Source of the DNA: a virus
DNA: 41,623 nt
Reading direction: 5' to 3' (one strand)
Virus record (IMG/VR): IMGVR_UViG_3300038701_003623
Location: 1-41,623 of that record
Numbering within the stretch: position 1 is the first letter of the stretch; each line of letters opens with the position of its first letter. Positions 31,227-37,111 of the stretch are shown here, one piece after another. The notes under the pieces were generated by a model. It made no database searches. It saw nothing but the letters and a program-made list of their open reading frames with translations, and was not told the DNA's origin. A program made the translations under genes and the position numbers.

Positions 31227-31256
31227 TTGACGCCCTTGTTGCGATAATCGTAACAT
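31227..31256 (+). promoter_or_regulatory. pR promoter with embedded operator
   Basis: TTGACG (31227-31232), 18-base spacer and TAACAT (31251-31256). The operator GTTGCGATAATCGTAAC (31238-31254) overlaps the -10. The predicted start is at or next to A31264, the first base of the Cro-like gene, so its mRNA may be leaderless. Its centre is 36 bases from the operator at 31202-31218. Confidence 0.7.
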
Positions 31257-31263
31257 CCGGCAC

Positions 31264-31512
31264 ATGAGCGACGCACCGAAACAGACCCTCGCGACATGGC
31301 TGGCCCAGCGCGAGATGAGCCAAGCCGAATTCGCGAAGCGGATCGGCGCCACCCCGGCGAGCGTCTCTCGCTGGATCAGCGGGAAATCGCTGCCGCGCCG
31401 CGGGGCGCTGAGGGCGATAGACGCCGAGACTGACGGGGCCGTCACCGCGGACAGTTTTGCCGCCTTGGTCGACATGGGCGAGGGCGACCTGACGACGGGT
31501 GCGGCGGGATGA
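31264..31512 (+). CDS. Cro-like HTH regulator
   Basis: The 82-residue product shows an HTH at about residues 7-50 (TLATWLAQREMSQAEFAKRI; ATPASVSRWISGKSLPRR), the form of YdaS/Cro-like antirepressors. It faces the repressor gene across two operators. No ribosome site precedes ATG, and the predicted transcript begins at the ATG. Binding to the 17-bp operators would repress the repressor promoter and favour lytic growth. Confidence 0.85.
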   Translation: MSDAPKQTLATWLAQREMSQAEFAKRIGATPASVSRWISGKSLPRRGALRAIDAETDGAVTADSFAALVDMGEGDLTTGAAG

Positions 31513-31517
31513 CCGGA

Positions 31518-32099
31518 TCATTCCAGATCGCAGCTTCGCCGCACCGCGAAGCTGGCCGCATGAGCGTCCCGGGTGTCGAATACGGCGACCACGGGCGGGT
31601 GGTCCGGGGGGGTGACGGCGAGCGACACGGAGTCGCTCTCGAAGAGGAGTTGCAGCGCCTCAAGGCTGTCGTCGTGATCAAGATCGAGCCACTGACCGGC
31701 CTCGCCGGCGACGCCGGTCCACGTTCTGGACGCTCCGCCACCTTTGATCGAGACCTCGACGGGGTCGCCGGCGGCGCCGAAGAAGCATCCTGCGAAGATC
31801 GTCACCTCGAACGACCGTTCATAGCAACTCAGCGAAAGCCGCATGCGCGCAGGGTCTCGAAACCTGCACCGCACCGGCTCCGTCGAGGCTGTGTGCGCGC
31901 GTTGTCCGCCCATGAAAGAGGGTTCGGCGCTCCAGTCACTCTCGCCCAGTTCGACGCGCCCTGCGGCGTGGTCGTAGCAGGCGAGACGCGCGGCGTCGGG
32001 CTCGACAGCGGCGCATTCGCCGGGCGGGCGGGCGTCGGCGCAGGCGGCCTCGACCATGCAGAGCGCCGCCACGGCGCCTATGAGTGCGGGACGTTTCAT
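31518..32099 (-). CDS. VasI-like secreted protein, phage moron
   Basis: The 193-residue product begins with a signal peptide (residues 1-22, MKRPALIGAVAALCMVEAAC), then CAAVEPDAARLACYDHAAG. That cysteine and RLxCYD pattern is the N-terminal feature of VasI/TagO-type type VI secretion-associated proteins. A beta-rich body with paired cysteines follows (RLSLSCYERSFEVTIFAGC). It is transcribed against the early operon and convergent with the Cro-like gene, from AAGGAGACCCGC before ATG 32099. It is a plausible lysogenic-conversion gene acting in the periplasm; a secretion role is not implied. Confidence 0.7.
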   Translation of the reverse strand: MKRPALIGAVAALCMVEAACADARPPGECAAVEPDAARLACYDHAAGRVELGESDWSAEPSFMGGQRAHTASTEPVRCRFRDPARMRLSLSCYERSFEVTIFAGCFFGAAGDPVEVSIKGGGASRTWTGVAGEAGQWLDLDHDDSLEALQLLFESDSVSLAVTPPDHPPVVAVFDTRDAHAASFAVRRSCDLE

Positions 32100-32128
32100 G
32101 CGGGTCTCCTTTCGCGTGGGCACGCGGC

Positions 32129-32563
32129 TCACCGCCGCGAGATCTGCGTCGCGATCAGCGCGAGCAGCAGGGGGGTGACGACGACGCTCCAGACCGCGAG
32201 CGCGGCGAGCACGGCGCCCCCCGCGGCGAAGGCGCCTCCGACGGGGATCGCGTCGCGGATCGCCTGGTCGGCGAGGGGCGACATCGCCGCGCTCGTCGCC
32301 CGGTATCCGACGAAGGCGCAGAGCGCCGTCCAGATCAGGATCACGCTCAACAGCAGCCCCGCCACGAGGTCGGCGAGCCACGAGTACACCGGCTCGCCGC
32401 AGGCGGGGCACATGCGGGCGTTCCGTCCGAGCGGCCCGCCGCAGTCGGCGCAGCGGCGCCTGACGTGGAAGGGCGGGCGCCGCCGGTCCGGCTCGCCGCG
32501 GTCGGGCGCGATGGGCGGCTCGGCCCGCTCGCGCGCGATGGGCGGTTCGGTCGCGTCGTTCAT
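32129..32563 (-). CDS. Zinc-ribbon membrane protein, moron partner
   Basis: The 144-residue product has a disordered Pro/Glu/Arg-rich N-terminus with a repeated EPPIA motif, a zinc ribbon at about residues 38-57 (CADCGG and CPACGE), and two hydrophobic segments (about 64-84 and 107-135). AAGGAGACGATTC precedes ATG 32563. It lies 29 bases upstream of the VasI-like gene in the same direction, so they form a two-gene unit. Function unknown; a membrane anchor or sensor for its secreted partner is possible. Confidence 0.7.
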   Translation of the reverse strand: MNDATEPPIARERAEPPIAPDRGEPDRRRPPFHVRRRCADCGGPLGRNARMCPACGEPVYSWLADLVAGLLLSVILIWTALCAFVGYRATSAAMSPLADQAIRDAIPVGGAFAAGGAVLAALAVWSVVVTPLLLALIATQISRR

Positions 32564-32688
32564 GAATCGTCTCCTTCGGCTCGCGCCCGCGATGGGCGGG
32601 GTCGGGGGGATCTTGATCCCGCGCGCGCTGCATGGCGTCGCGCCTGCCGGGGGCTGTCGCCCGGCCGGGCGCGGTGGCGTGCGCGGGA

Positions 32689-32735
32689 GCCGCGGGGCGG
32701 CGCCGGGACTGGTCGGGCCCGGCGCCCCCCGCGGC
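32689..32735. terminator. Long hairpin in divergent intergenic region
   Basis: Arms 32689-32707 and 32717-32735 pair over 18 bases with a single bulged C (32698). It sits between the leftward moron and the rightward early genes. It may terminate pR read-through (like lambda tR1) or act as an attenuator. No T-run follows on either side. Confidence 0.5.
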
Positions 32736-32819
32736 AGCTTCGGCGTGTGGTCGGACGGTGGGGCATGGCCGCTCCTGCATCGTCTCCAGCCCGACGAGTC
32801 ATCGCAGGAGGGTCCGGAA

Positions 32820-33083
32820 ATGTCTTTCCGAAACGGTTTCGGCCGGCGGGGCGAGGTTCTCACCTACCGCGCCGCGTTCGCGGAGGCGTGGGCGCGGTTT
32901 CTGCGTTGCGAGTTCGACGATCCGCTCGCGGTGGCGGCGGCGTTCGGCGTCAACGCGCGGACGGCGGAGAATTGGTGGCACGGGCGCAACGCCCCGGCCG
33001 GCTGGGCGGTGGGCCGCGCGCTCACGGATCCGCGGACGCGGGACGCGGCGCTGGCGGCGCTGGGCGGGCGGGTGGCGGCGTGA
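32820..33083 (+). CDS. Small HTH protein at start of rightward operon
   Basis: The 87-residue product has a helix-turn-helix-like core, VAAAFGVNARTAENWWHGRN, followed by APAGWAVGRALTDPRTRDAA. This pattern is repeatedly seen in alphaproteobacterial prophages near immunity genes. AGGAGGG (32807-32813) lies before ATG 32820. It is probably a DNA-binding regulator of early genes. Its stop overlaps the next GTG. Confidence 0.75.
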   Translation: MSFRNGFGRRGEVLTYRAAFAEAWARFLRCEFDDPLAVAAAFGVNARTAENWWHGRNAPAGWAVGRALTDPRTRDAALAALGGRVAA

Positions 33084-33943
33084 GCGAGGCGTTCCCGCAT
33101 CGCCTGTCGCCCGAGCTGCGCCCCGCGATCCGGTTCTGCCGGGTGGAGGACGCGGAGCTGGTGGCGCTGCACGCCGAGGGCCTCTCGGACAATGCCATCT
33201 CGCGGCGCTCGGGCGTGTGTCAGTCCACCGTCTCTCGGCGCCTGCGGGCGCTGGGCCTCGAGGCGCACGGGCTTGCGCCGGGGCGGGACGGCGGGTTCGA
33301 GCGGGATCCGGAGATGGCGCGCCGGCTGCGCGAGCTGCACGCGGCGGGCGCCTCGGACCCGGAAATCGCGGCCGGGCTGGGCGTGCATCCGCGCGCCGCG
33401 TTCCGGGCGCGGCGCGCCATGGGGCTGGCGGCGCAGGGAGTCGGCGGGCGCCGCGCCGCGATCGCCTCGCCCGAGGACGTGGCGCGGTTCCGTGAGCTGG
33501 CCGCGGGCGGCGCGAGCGGCAGCGACCTTGCGCGGGCCTTCGGGGTGTCGCGCTCGGCGGCGTGGCGCGCTCTGCGGAAGTTGAGGGCCGAACGCCCGGC
33601 CGCGCCGGCGTGCGCGAACCCTGTCCCGGCCGCGGCTCCGGAGGCCACGGACGGGCCGGCGGCGCAAGCGGCGACCGCGGGCGAGGCGACTGCGCCCGGC
33701 GGCGAGGTTCGGCCGGCGTCCGGCGCCCTATGCGTGGCGGGTCTCGGCGCCGCCGCGCCCGGCGGCTCGGGCGTCGAGGCGCGGGTGCGGGCGCTGGCGG
33801 CGGAGCGGGCGCGGCCGCTGGCGGCGCTTGCGCGCGAGGCCGGGTGCTCGCCCGCGGAGGCCGCGGCGGCGCTGGCGGACCGGCCGGCGGTGCTGAACGC
33901 GTGCTTCCGGGCCTCCGTCCAGCAGGCCGGGGCGGCGCGGTGA
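33080..33943 (+). CDS. Triplicated HTH DNA-binding protein
   Basis: The 287-residue product carries three HTH units at about residues 25-60, 79-116 and 133-168, spaced by 54 residues (SDNAISRRSGVCQSTVSRRL; SDPEIAAGLGVHPRAAFRAR; SGSDLARAFGVSRSAAWRAL). An Ala/Pro/Gly linker (about 175-235) follows, then a possible fourth degenerate unit (PLAALAREAGCSPAEAAAAL). Each resembles Helix-turn-helix 23/Homeodomain-like modules. Tandem units suggest binding to a direct repeat. Position suggests an early or middle regulator. GTG overlaps the previous stop. Confidence 0.8.
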   Translation: MSEAFPHRLSPELRPAIRFCRVEDAELVALHAEGLSDNAISRRSGVCQSTVSRRLRALGLEAHGLAPGRDGGFERDPEMARRLRELHAAGASDPEIAAGLGVHPRAAFRARRAMGLAAQGVGGRRAAIASPEDVARFRELAAGGASGSDLARAFGVSRSAAWRALRKLRAERPAAPACANPVPAAAPEATDGPAAQAATAGEATAPGGEVRPASGALCVAGLGAAAPGGSGVEARVRALAAERARPLAALAREAGCSPAEAAAALADRPAVLNACFRASVQQAGAAR

Positions 33944-34092
33944 GGGGGCGGGCGCTGGCGCTGGCGCGTCTCCTGGTGGCGGCGGAGATCCTCGCGGCGG
34001 TGCGCCTCGGCGCGCTGGGCGAGTGGTGGGCGGCGCGGGCGCTGCGGCGGCTGCGGGCGCTGGAGCGGCTGGAGCGGAGGCGCGGGCGGTGA
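33940..34092 (+). CDS. Small helical hypothetical protein
   Basis: The 50-residue reading begins with a GTG overlapping the HTH gene stop and ends overlapping the exonuclease start. It is a hydrophobic helix (ALARLLVAAEILAAVRLGAL) followed by WWAARALRRLRALERLERRR. Perfect coupling on both sides supports a real gene; no function can be given. Confidence 0.5.
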   Translation: MRGRALALARLLVAAEILAAVRLGALGEWWAARALRRLRALERLERRRGR

Positions 34093-34613
34093 GGATCGAC
34101 GTGATGGTGGACATCGAGACGCTCGGCACCGCGCCGGGGGCGGCGGTGCTCAGCGTCGGGGCGCTCGCCTTCGACGTGGAGACGATGGAGGTGCGGGGCA
34201 CGCTGCTCGCGCGCATCCGGCCCGAGAGCTGCGAGGCGGCGGGGCTTACGGCCTCGCCCGCGAGCGTCGGCTGGTGGATGCGGCAGGACGAGTCCGCCCG
34301 CGTCGAGGCGTTCAGCGGGGTCTGGGAGCTGCGCGAGGCGGCGGAGGCCTTCTGCGACGACTGGGGCCGGTGGCTGCCGGGCGCGGTGTGGGCGCGAGGT
34401 CCGGAGTTCGACCTGCCCATATGGGGCGCCGCCATGCGCGCCGCCGGGGTCGAGCCGCCGTGGCGCTACTGGCAGGCGCGGGACGTGCGGACGGTGCTGG
34501 ACTGGTGCGGGGTGGACCGGGCGTCGGTGGCGCGGGCGGGGGCGGCGCACACCGCGCTCGGCGACTGCGAGCACCAGCTGGCCTGCCTGCGGCGGGCGCG
34601 GGGGCTGGCATGA
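34089..34613 (+). CDS. 3'-5' exonuclease, DnaQ/DEDD-like
   Basis: The 174-residue product has the first exonuclease motif MVDIETLG near residues 6-13 (Asp8, Glu10) and a C-terminal AHTALGDCEHQL, in which His and Asp fit motif III of the DEDDh class. GAVWARGPEFDLPIWGAAMR carries the middle acidic motif. This resembles small phage Rv2179c/DUF5051-like exonucleases. It may proofread, process ends or degrade nucleic acids. GTG 34089 is preferred by overlap; GTG 34101 is possible. Confidence 0.82.
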   Translation: MRIDVMVDIETLGTAPGAAVLSVGALAFDVETMEVRGTLLARIRPESCEAAGLTASPASVGWWMRQDESARVEAFSGVWELREAAEAFCDDWGRWLPGAVWARGPEFDLPIWGAAMRAAGVEPPWRYWQARDVRTVLDWCGVDRASVARAGAAHTALGDCEHQLACLRRARGLA

Positions 34614-34819
34614 GCGGGGCTCCCAAGGCGCCGCCCGGCGCGCCCGCGGACATCTCGGACGAGGACGCCGCGGCCGTCGCCGCCATGGCGCTCGCCATCG
34701 AGCGGGACAACCGCGCGGTCTACGGGCCCGCCTGGGCGGCGCGGATCGCGCCCGAGGAGGCGGCGTTTCTCGGCCTCGCGGAGCGCTGGGATCTCTACGA
34801 GCCGGAGGATGGCGGATGA
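34610..34819 (+). CDS. Small acidic hypothetical protein
   Basis: The 69-residue product contains acidic SDEDAAAVAAMALAIERDNR and ends in PEDGG. Possibly a small helical adaptor. ATG overlaps the upstream stop and its stop overlaps the next start. Family unknown. Confidence 0.6.
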   Translation: MSGAPKAPPGAPADISDEDAAAVAAMALAIERDNRAVYGPAWAARIAPEEAAFLGLAERWDLYEPEDGG

Positions 34820-35187
34820 CCGACGAGAGCTGGCGCACGCGGCTGCCGGATCGGCGCCCCTCGATCACGCGCGAGGTCGAGTGGCGGACCGGGCGTTGGA
34901 CGGTGACGGTCGGCATCGACCGGGACGGCCGCCCCCGCGAGGTGTTCGCGGACGGGGCGAAGGAGGGCTCGGGCATGGCGGCGATCCTGTCGGACGCTTG
35001 CGTGGTGATCTCCATCGCGCTGCAGGCGGGGGTGCCGGTGGAGGCGCTCTCGCGGTCGCTGGGCGAGGAGGTGGACCAGAGGACCGGGGTCCTGGCGCCG
35101 GCGTCGATCATCGGGCTGATCGTGTCGCTGATCGAGAGCGACGAGCGCATGGCGTGGGCCGTGCGGGCGCGGGAGTCGCGGACGTGA
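34816..35187 (+). CDS. Stand-alone TSCPD-type domain protein
   Basis: The 123-residue product has a likely beta hairpin (EWRTGRWTVTVGIDRDGRPR), a GAKEGSG turn, and a helix (DACVVISIALQAGVPVEALS). This resembles the TSCPD domain found at the C-terminus of B12-dependent ribonucleotide reductases and as free proteins in phages. No cysteine pair is conserved here. The role is unknown; a link to nucleotide supply is possible because a dNMP kinase lies downstream. Confidence 0.65.
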   Translation: MTDESWRTRLPDRRPSITREVEWRTGRWTVTVGIDRDGRPREVFADGAKEGSGMAAILSDACVVISIALQAGVPVEALSRSLGEEVDQRTGVLAPASIIGLIVSLIESDERMAWAVRARESRT

Positions 35188-35591
35188 AGCGCGCCCGCCC
35201 CGAGGCCGAGATCCAGCGCGCCGTCGTCACGGCGCTGCGCTGGGCGCTGCCGGCCGAGGCCATCGTCCACCACAGCGCGCACGAGTTCGGCCGCGGCGGC
35301 GCGGAGGGCCGCCAGCGGCAGGCGATCCTGCAGGGCATGGGCGTGCACGCCGGCTTCGCGGACCTCGTGGTGCTGGCGGCCGGGCGCGTGGTGTTCCTCG
35401 AGGTGAAGGCGGCGCGGGGGCGGCTCTCGCCCCATCAGCGCGCGTTCGGCGAGGCGGTGCAGGCGCAGGGGCACGCCTGGGCGGTGGTCCGCTCGGTGCA
35501 GGAGGCGGTGGACGCGGTGGCGGCGGCGGGGGTGCCGGTGCGCGTCCGCCGCACGGCCTCCGGCGCGCCGGCCGGGGCGGGCGCGCGATGA
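35184..35591 (+). CDS. VRR-NUC domain nuclease
   Basis: The 135-residue product has the compact VRR-NUC core: an N-terminal EAEIQRAVVTALRWALP, then FADLVVLAAGRVVFLEVKAA and SPHQRAFGEAVQAQG. D/ExK residues occur at FADL and EVK. These PD-(D/E)XK-superfamily nucleases occur widely in phages and are often near helicase genes. Likely role is DNA branch or flap processing. GTG overlaps the upstream stop. Confidence 0.88.
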   Translation: MKRARPEAEIQRAVVTALRWALPAEAIVHHSAHEFGRGGAEGRQRQAILQGMGVHAGFADLVVLAAGRVVFLEVKAARGRLSPHQRAFGEAVQAQGHAWAVVRSVQEAVDAVAAAGVPVRVRRTASGAPAGAGAR

Positions 35592-35809
35592 CCGGGCGGG
35601 ACGAGACCGCGCCGGGCGCCGCCGGCATGACGCCTGCGGAGGCGGCGTGCCTGTCGCTGGCGGATCGGCTCTCGGACCTCTCGGCGCGGTTCGAGGCGAT
35701 GGAACGAGCCTTCGTGGCGGAGCGCGGCGCCCGCGAGGCGCTGGAGCGGCGCATGGGCGCCATGGAGCGCGCGGTCCCGGCCGCGGTGGTGATGATGGAG
35801 GACGGGTGA
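35588..35809 (+). CDS. Small coiled-coil hypothetical protein
   Basis: The 73-residue product is predicted helical or coiled-coil across about residues 20-63 (LSARFEAMERAFVAERGARE; ALERRMGAMERAVP). It is coupled with genes on both sides. Perhaps an adaptor. Family unknown. Confidence 0.55.
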   Translation: MTGRDETAPGAAGMTPAEAACLSLADRLSDLSARFEAMERAFVAERGAREALERRMGAMERAVPAAVVMMEDG

Positions 35810-36348
35810 TGCCGGTGACGATCGAGGGCGGAGAGCTGCGGGCGGAGCACTGGTCGGAGGTGCGGCTGCGGGCGAGCTACCCGGGCGCCGAGGGCTGGTT
35901 CGACTGGTGGACCCGCTGGCCGAACTTCTCGCCCGAGGAGCTGGCGTGCCGCGGGACCGGCGCGCTGCGCCTCAGCCTCCACGCGGTGGACAGGCTGCAG
36001 GCGCTGCGCTCGGAGCTCGACGCGCCGATGATCGTGCTCTCGGCCTATCGGTCGGAGAGCCACAACCGGCACGTCGGTGGCGCGCCGCGCTCGCGGCACC
36101 TGCTCGGCTGCGCCTTCGACGTGTCGATGCTCAACCACGACCCGGCGGCGTTCGAGGCGGCGGCGCGGCGGCACGGCTTCGCCGGCTTCGGGTTCTACCC
36201 GGGCTCGGGCTTCATGCACCTCGACACCGGGCCGGCGCGGGAGTGGGGGCGGCGCTTCGCGCCGCGCGCCTCTCGCTTCGTCGGGGTCGGCGAGGAGACG
36301 GGCGAGGAGGTGGCGGCGCAGACGCGTCCTGCGGGGAAGGCGTCATGA
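35809..36348 (+). CDS. Peptidase M15-family endolysin (D,D/L,D-type)
   Basis: The 179-residue product carries the M15 zinc motifs. SRHLLGCAFD matches SxHxxGxAxD, and GFMHLDTG fits the final His-Asp site. YRSESHNRHVGGAP is the usual segment before the first motif. The N-terminus has WTRWPNFSPEELACRGTG, common in M15_3/phage peptidases. It would cleave peptidoglycan cross-links. No signal peptide, so release needs a holin. It lies in the early/replication operon rather than by the lysis genes. Confidence 0.85.
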   Translation: MPVTIEGGELRAEHWSEVRLRASYPGAEGWFDWWTRWPNFSPEELACRGTGALRLSLHAVDRLQALRSELDAPMIVLSAYRSESHNRHVGGAPRSRHLLGCAFDVSMLNHDPAAFEAAARRHGFAGFGFYPGSGFMHLDTGPAREWGRRFAPRASRFVGVGEETGEEVAAQTRPAGKAS

Positions 36349-36911
36349 GCGGGGTGCGGGTGATCGGGCTGACGGGCCCTGCCGGCGTGGGCAAGAGCAC
36401 GGTGGCGCAGGCGGTGCCTCGGCTAGACGCCATCGGCCCCGTGTGGCTGATTTCGTTCGGCCTGCCGATGAAGGCGATGCTGGCGGGGTTCTATGCCACC
36501 GCGGGCCTCACGCCGGAGCAGATCGACCAGCGGCTGCACGGGCCCGCCAAGGAGCTTCGCGACCCGCTTTTGGGCGAGGGGACGCCTCGGCGGGCGCTGC
36601 AGACCCTGGGGACCGAATGGGGCCGCGATCTGATCTCTCCCGCGCTATGGGTCGGACACTGGCAGGCGCGGGCGCGGCTGGCGTTGGACGCCTCGGCTCT
36701 CGTGATCGCCGACGACCTGCGCTTTGAGAACGAGGCGCTTGCGGTTCGGGCGCTGGGCGGGATCGTGGTCGAGGTCGAGCGCGAGGGGGTGTCGCGCTCA
36801 GGCGCACATGTCAGCGAGTCAGGAGTGTCGCCCGACGCCGTGCTGCTCAACGACGGCGCGCCGGAGGCGGCGGCGTGCAGGCTCATGGAGATGGCGGGGG
36901 TGGGTCCGTGA
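36345..36911 (+). CDS. Deoxynucleoside monophosphate kinase
   Basis: The 188-residue product has a P-loop, TGPAGVGKSTVA, near residues 10-21, and later RRALQTLGTEWGRDLISPAL, a typical phage dNMP kinase segment. The body length matches small phage dNMP kinases (T4 gp1 family). It would make dNDPs for phage DNA synthesis, perhaps including modified nucleotides. ATG overlaps the endolysin stop. Confidence 0.85.
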   Translation: MSGVRVIGLTGPAGVGKSTVAQAVPRLDAIGPVWLISFGLPMKAMLAGFYATAGLTPEQIDQRLHGPAKELRDPLLGEGTPRRALQTLGTEWGRDLISPALWVGHWQARARLALDASALVIADDLRFENEALAVRALGGIVVEVEREGVSRSGAHVSESGVSPDAVLLNDGAPEAAACRLMEMAGVGP

Positions 36912-37111
36912 GGCGGCTTCGCATCAGGCGCCGCCGTCCTCGCCGCATGATCGCGAAGGGCTTGGCGGAGAGCCTTGAGAGCGCGCGTGAGGTCGCGCGG
37001 CGCAAGTCCGTCTGGATGGTCGAGTACCTCCGCGGCCGGCGCCAGCGCGAGGGCTGGCGGGCGCGCCTCGCGCGCCGGCGGCACTTCCTGGAGCGGAGGG
37101 GCGGCGGATGA
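36908..37111 (+). CDS. Arg-rich small protein
   Basis: The 67-residue product is highly basic (VRRLRIRRRRPRRMIAKGL; REGWRARLARRRHFLERRGG). It is coupled on both sides by 4-base overlaps. It may bind nucleic acid. It lies just before the initiator gene. Confidence 0.5.
   Translation: MRRLRIRRRRPRRMIAKGLAESLESAREVARRKSVWMVEYLRGRRQREGWRARLARRRHFLERRGGG

Noticed and set aside
31509-33083. A 524-residue plus-strand frame continuing from near the Cro-like gene
   Set aside because: Most of it is antisense to the signal-peptide and membrane protein genes. Only the last 87 residues, starting at ATG 32820 after AGGAGGG, look real.
32799-35474. An 891-residue minus-strand open frame
   Set aside because: Low-complexity Pro/Arg/Ala translation opposite well-supported HTH, exonuclease and nuclease genes.
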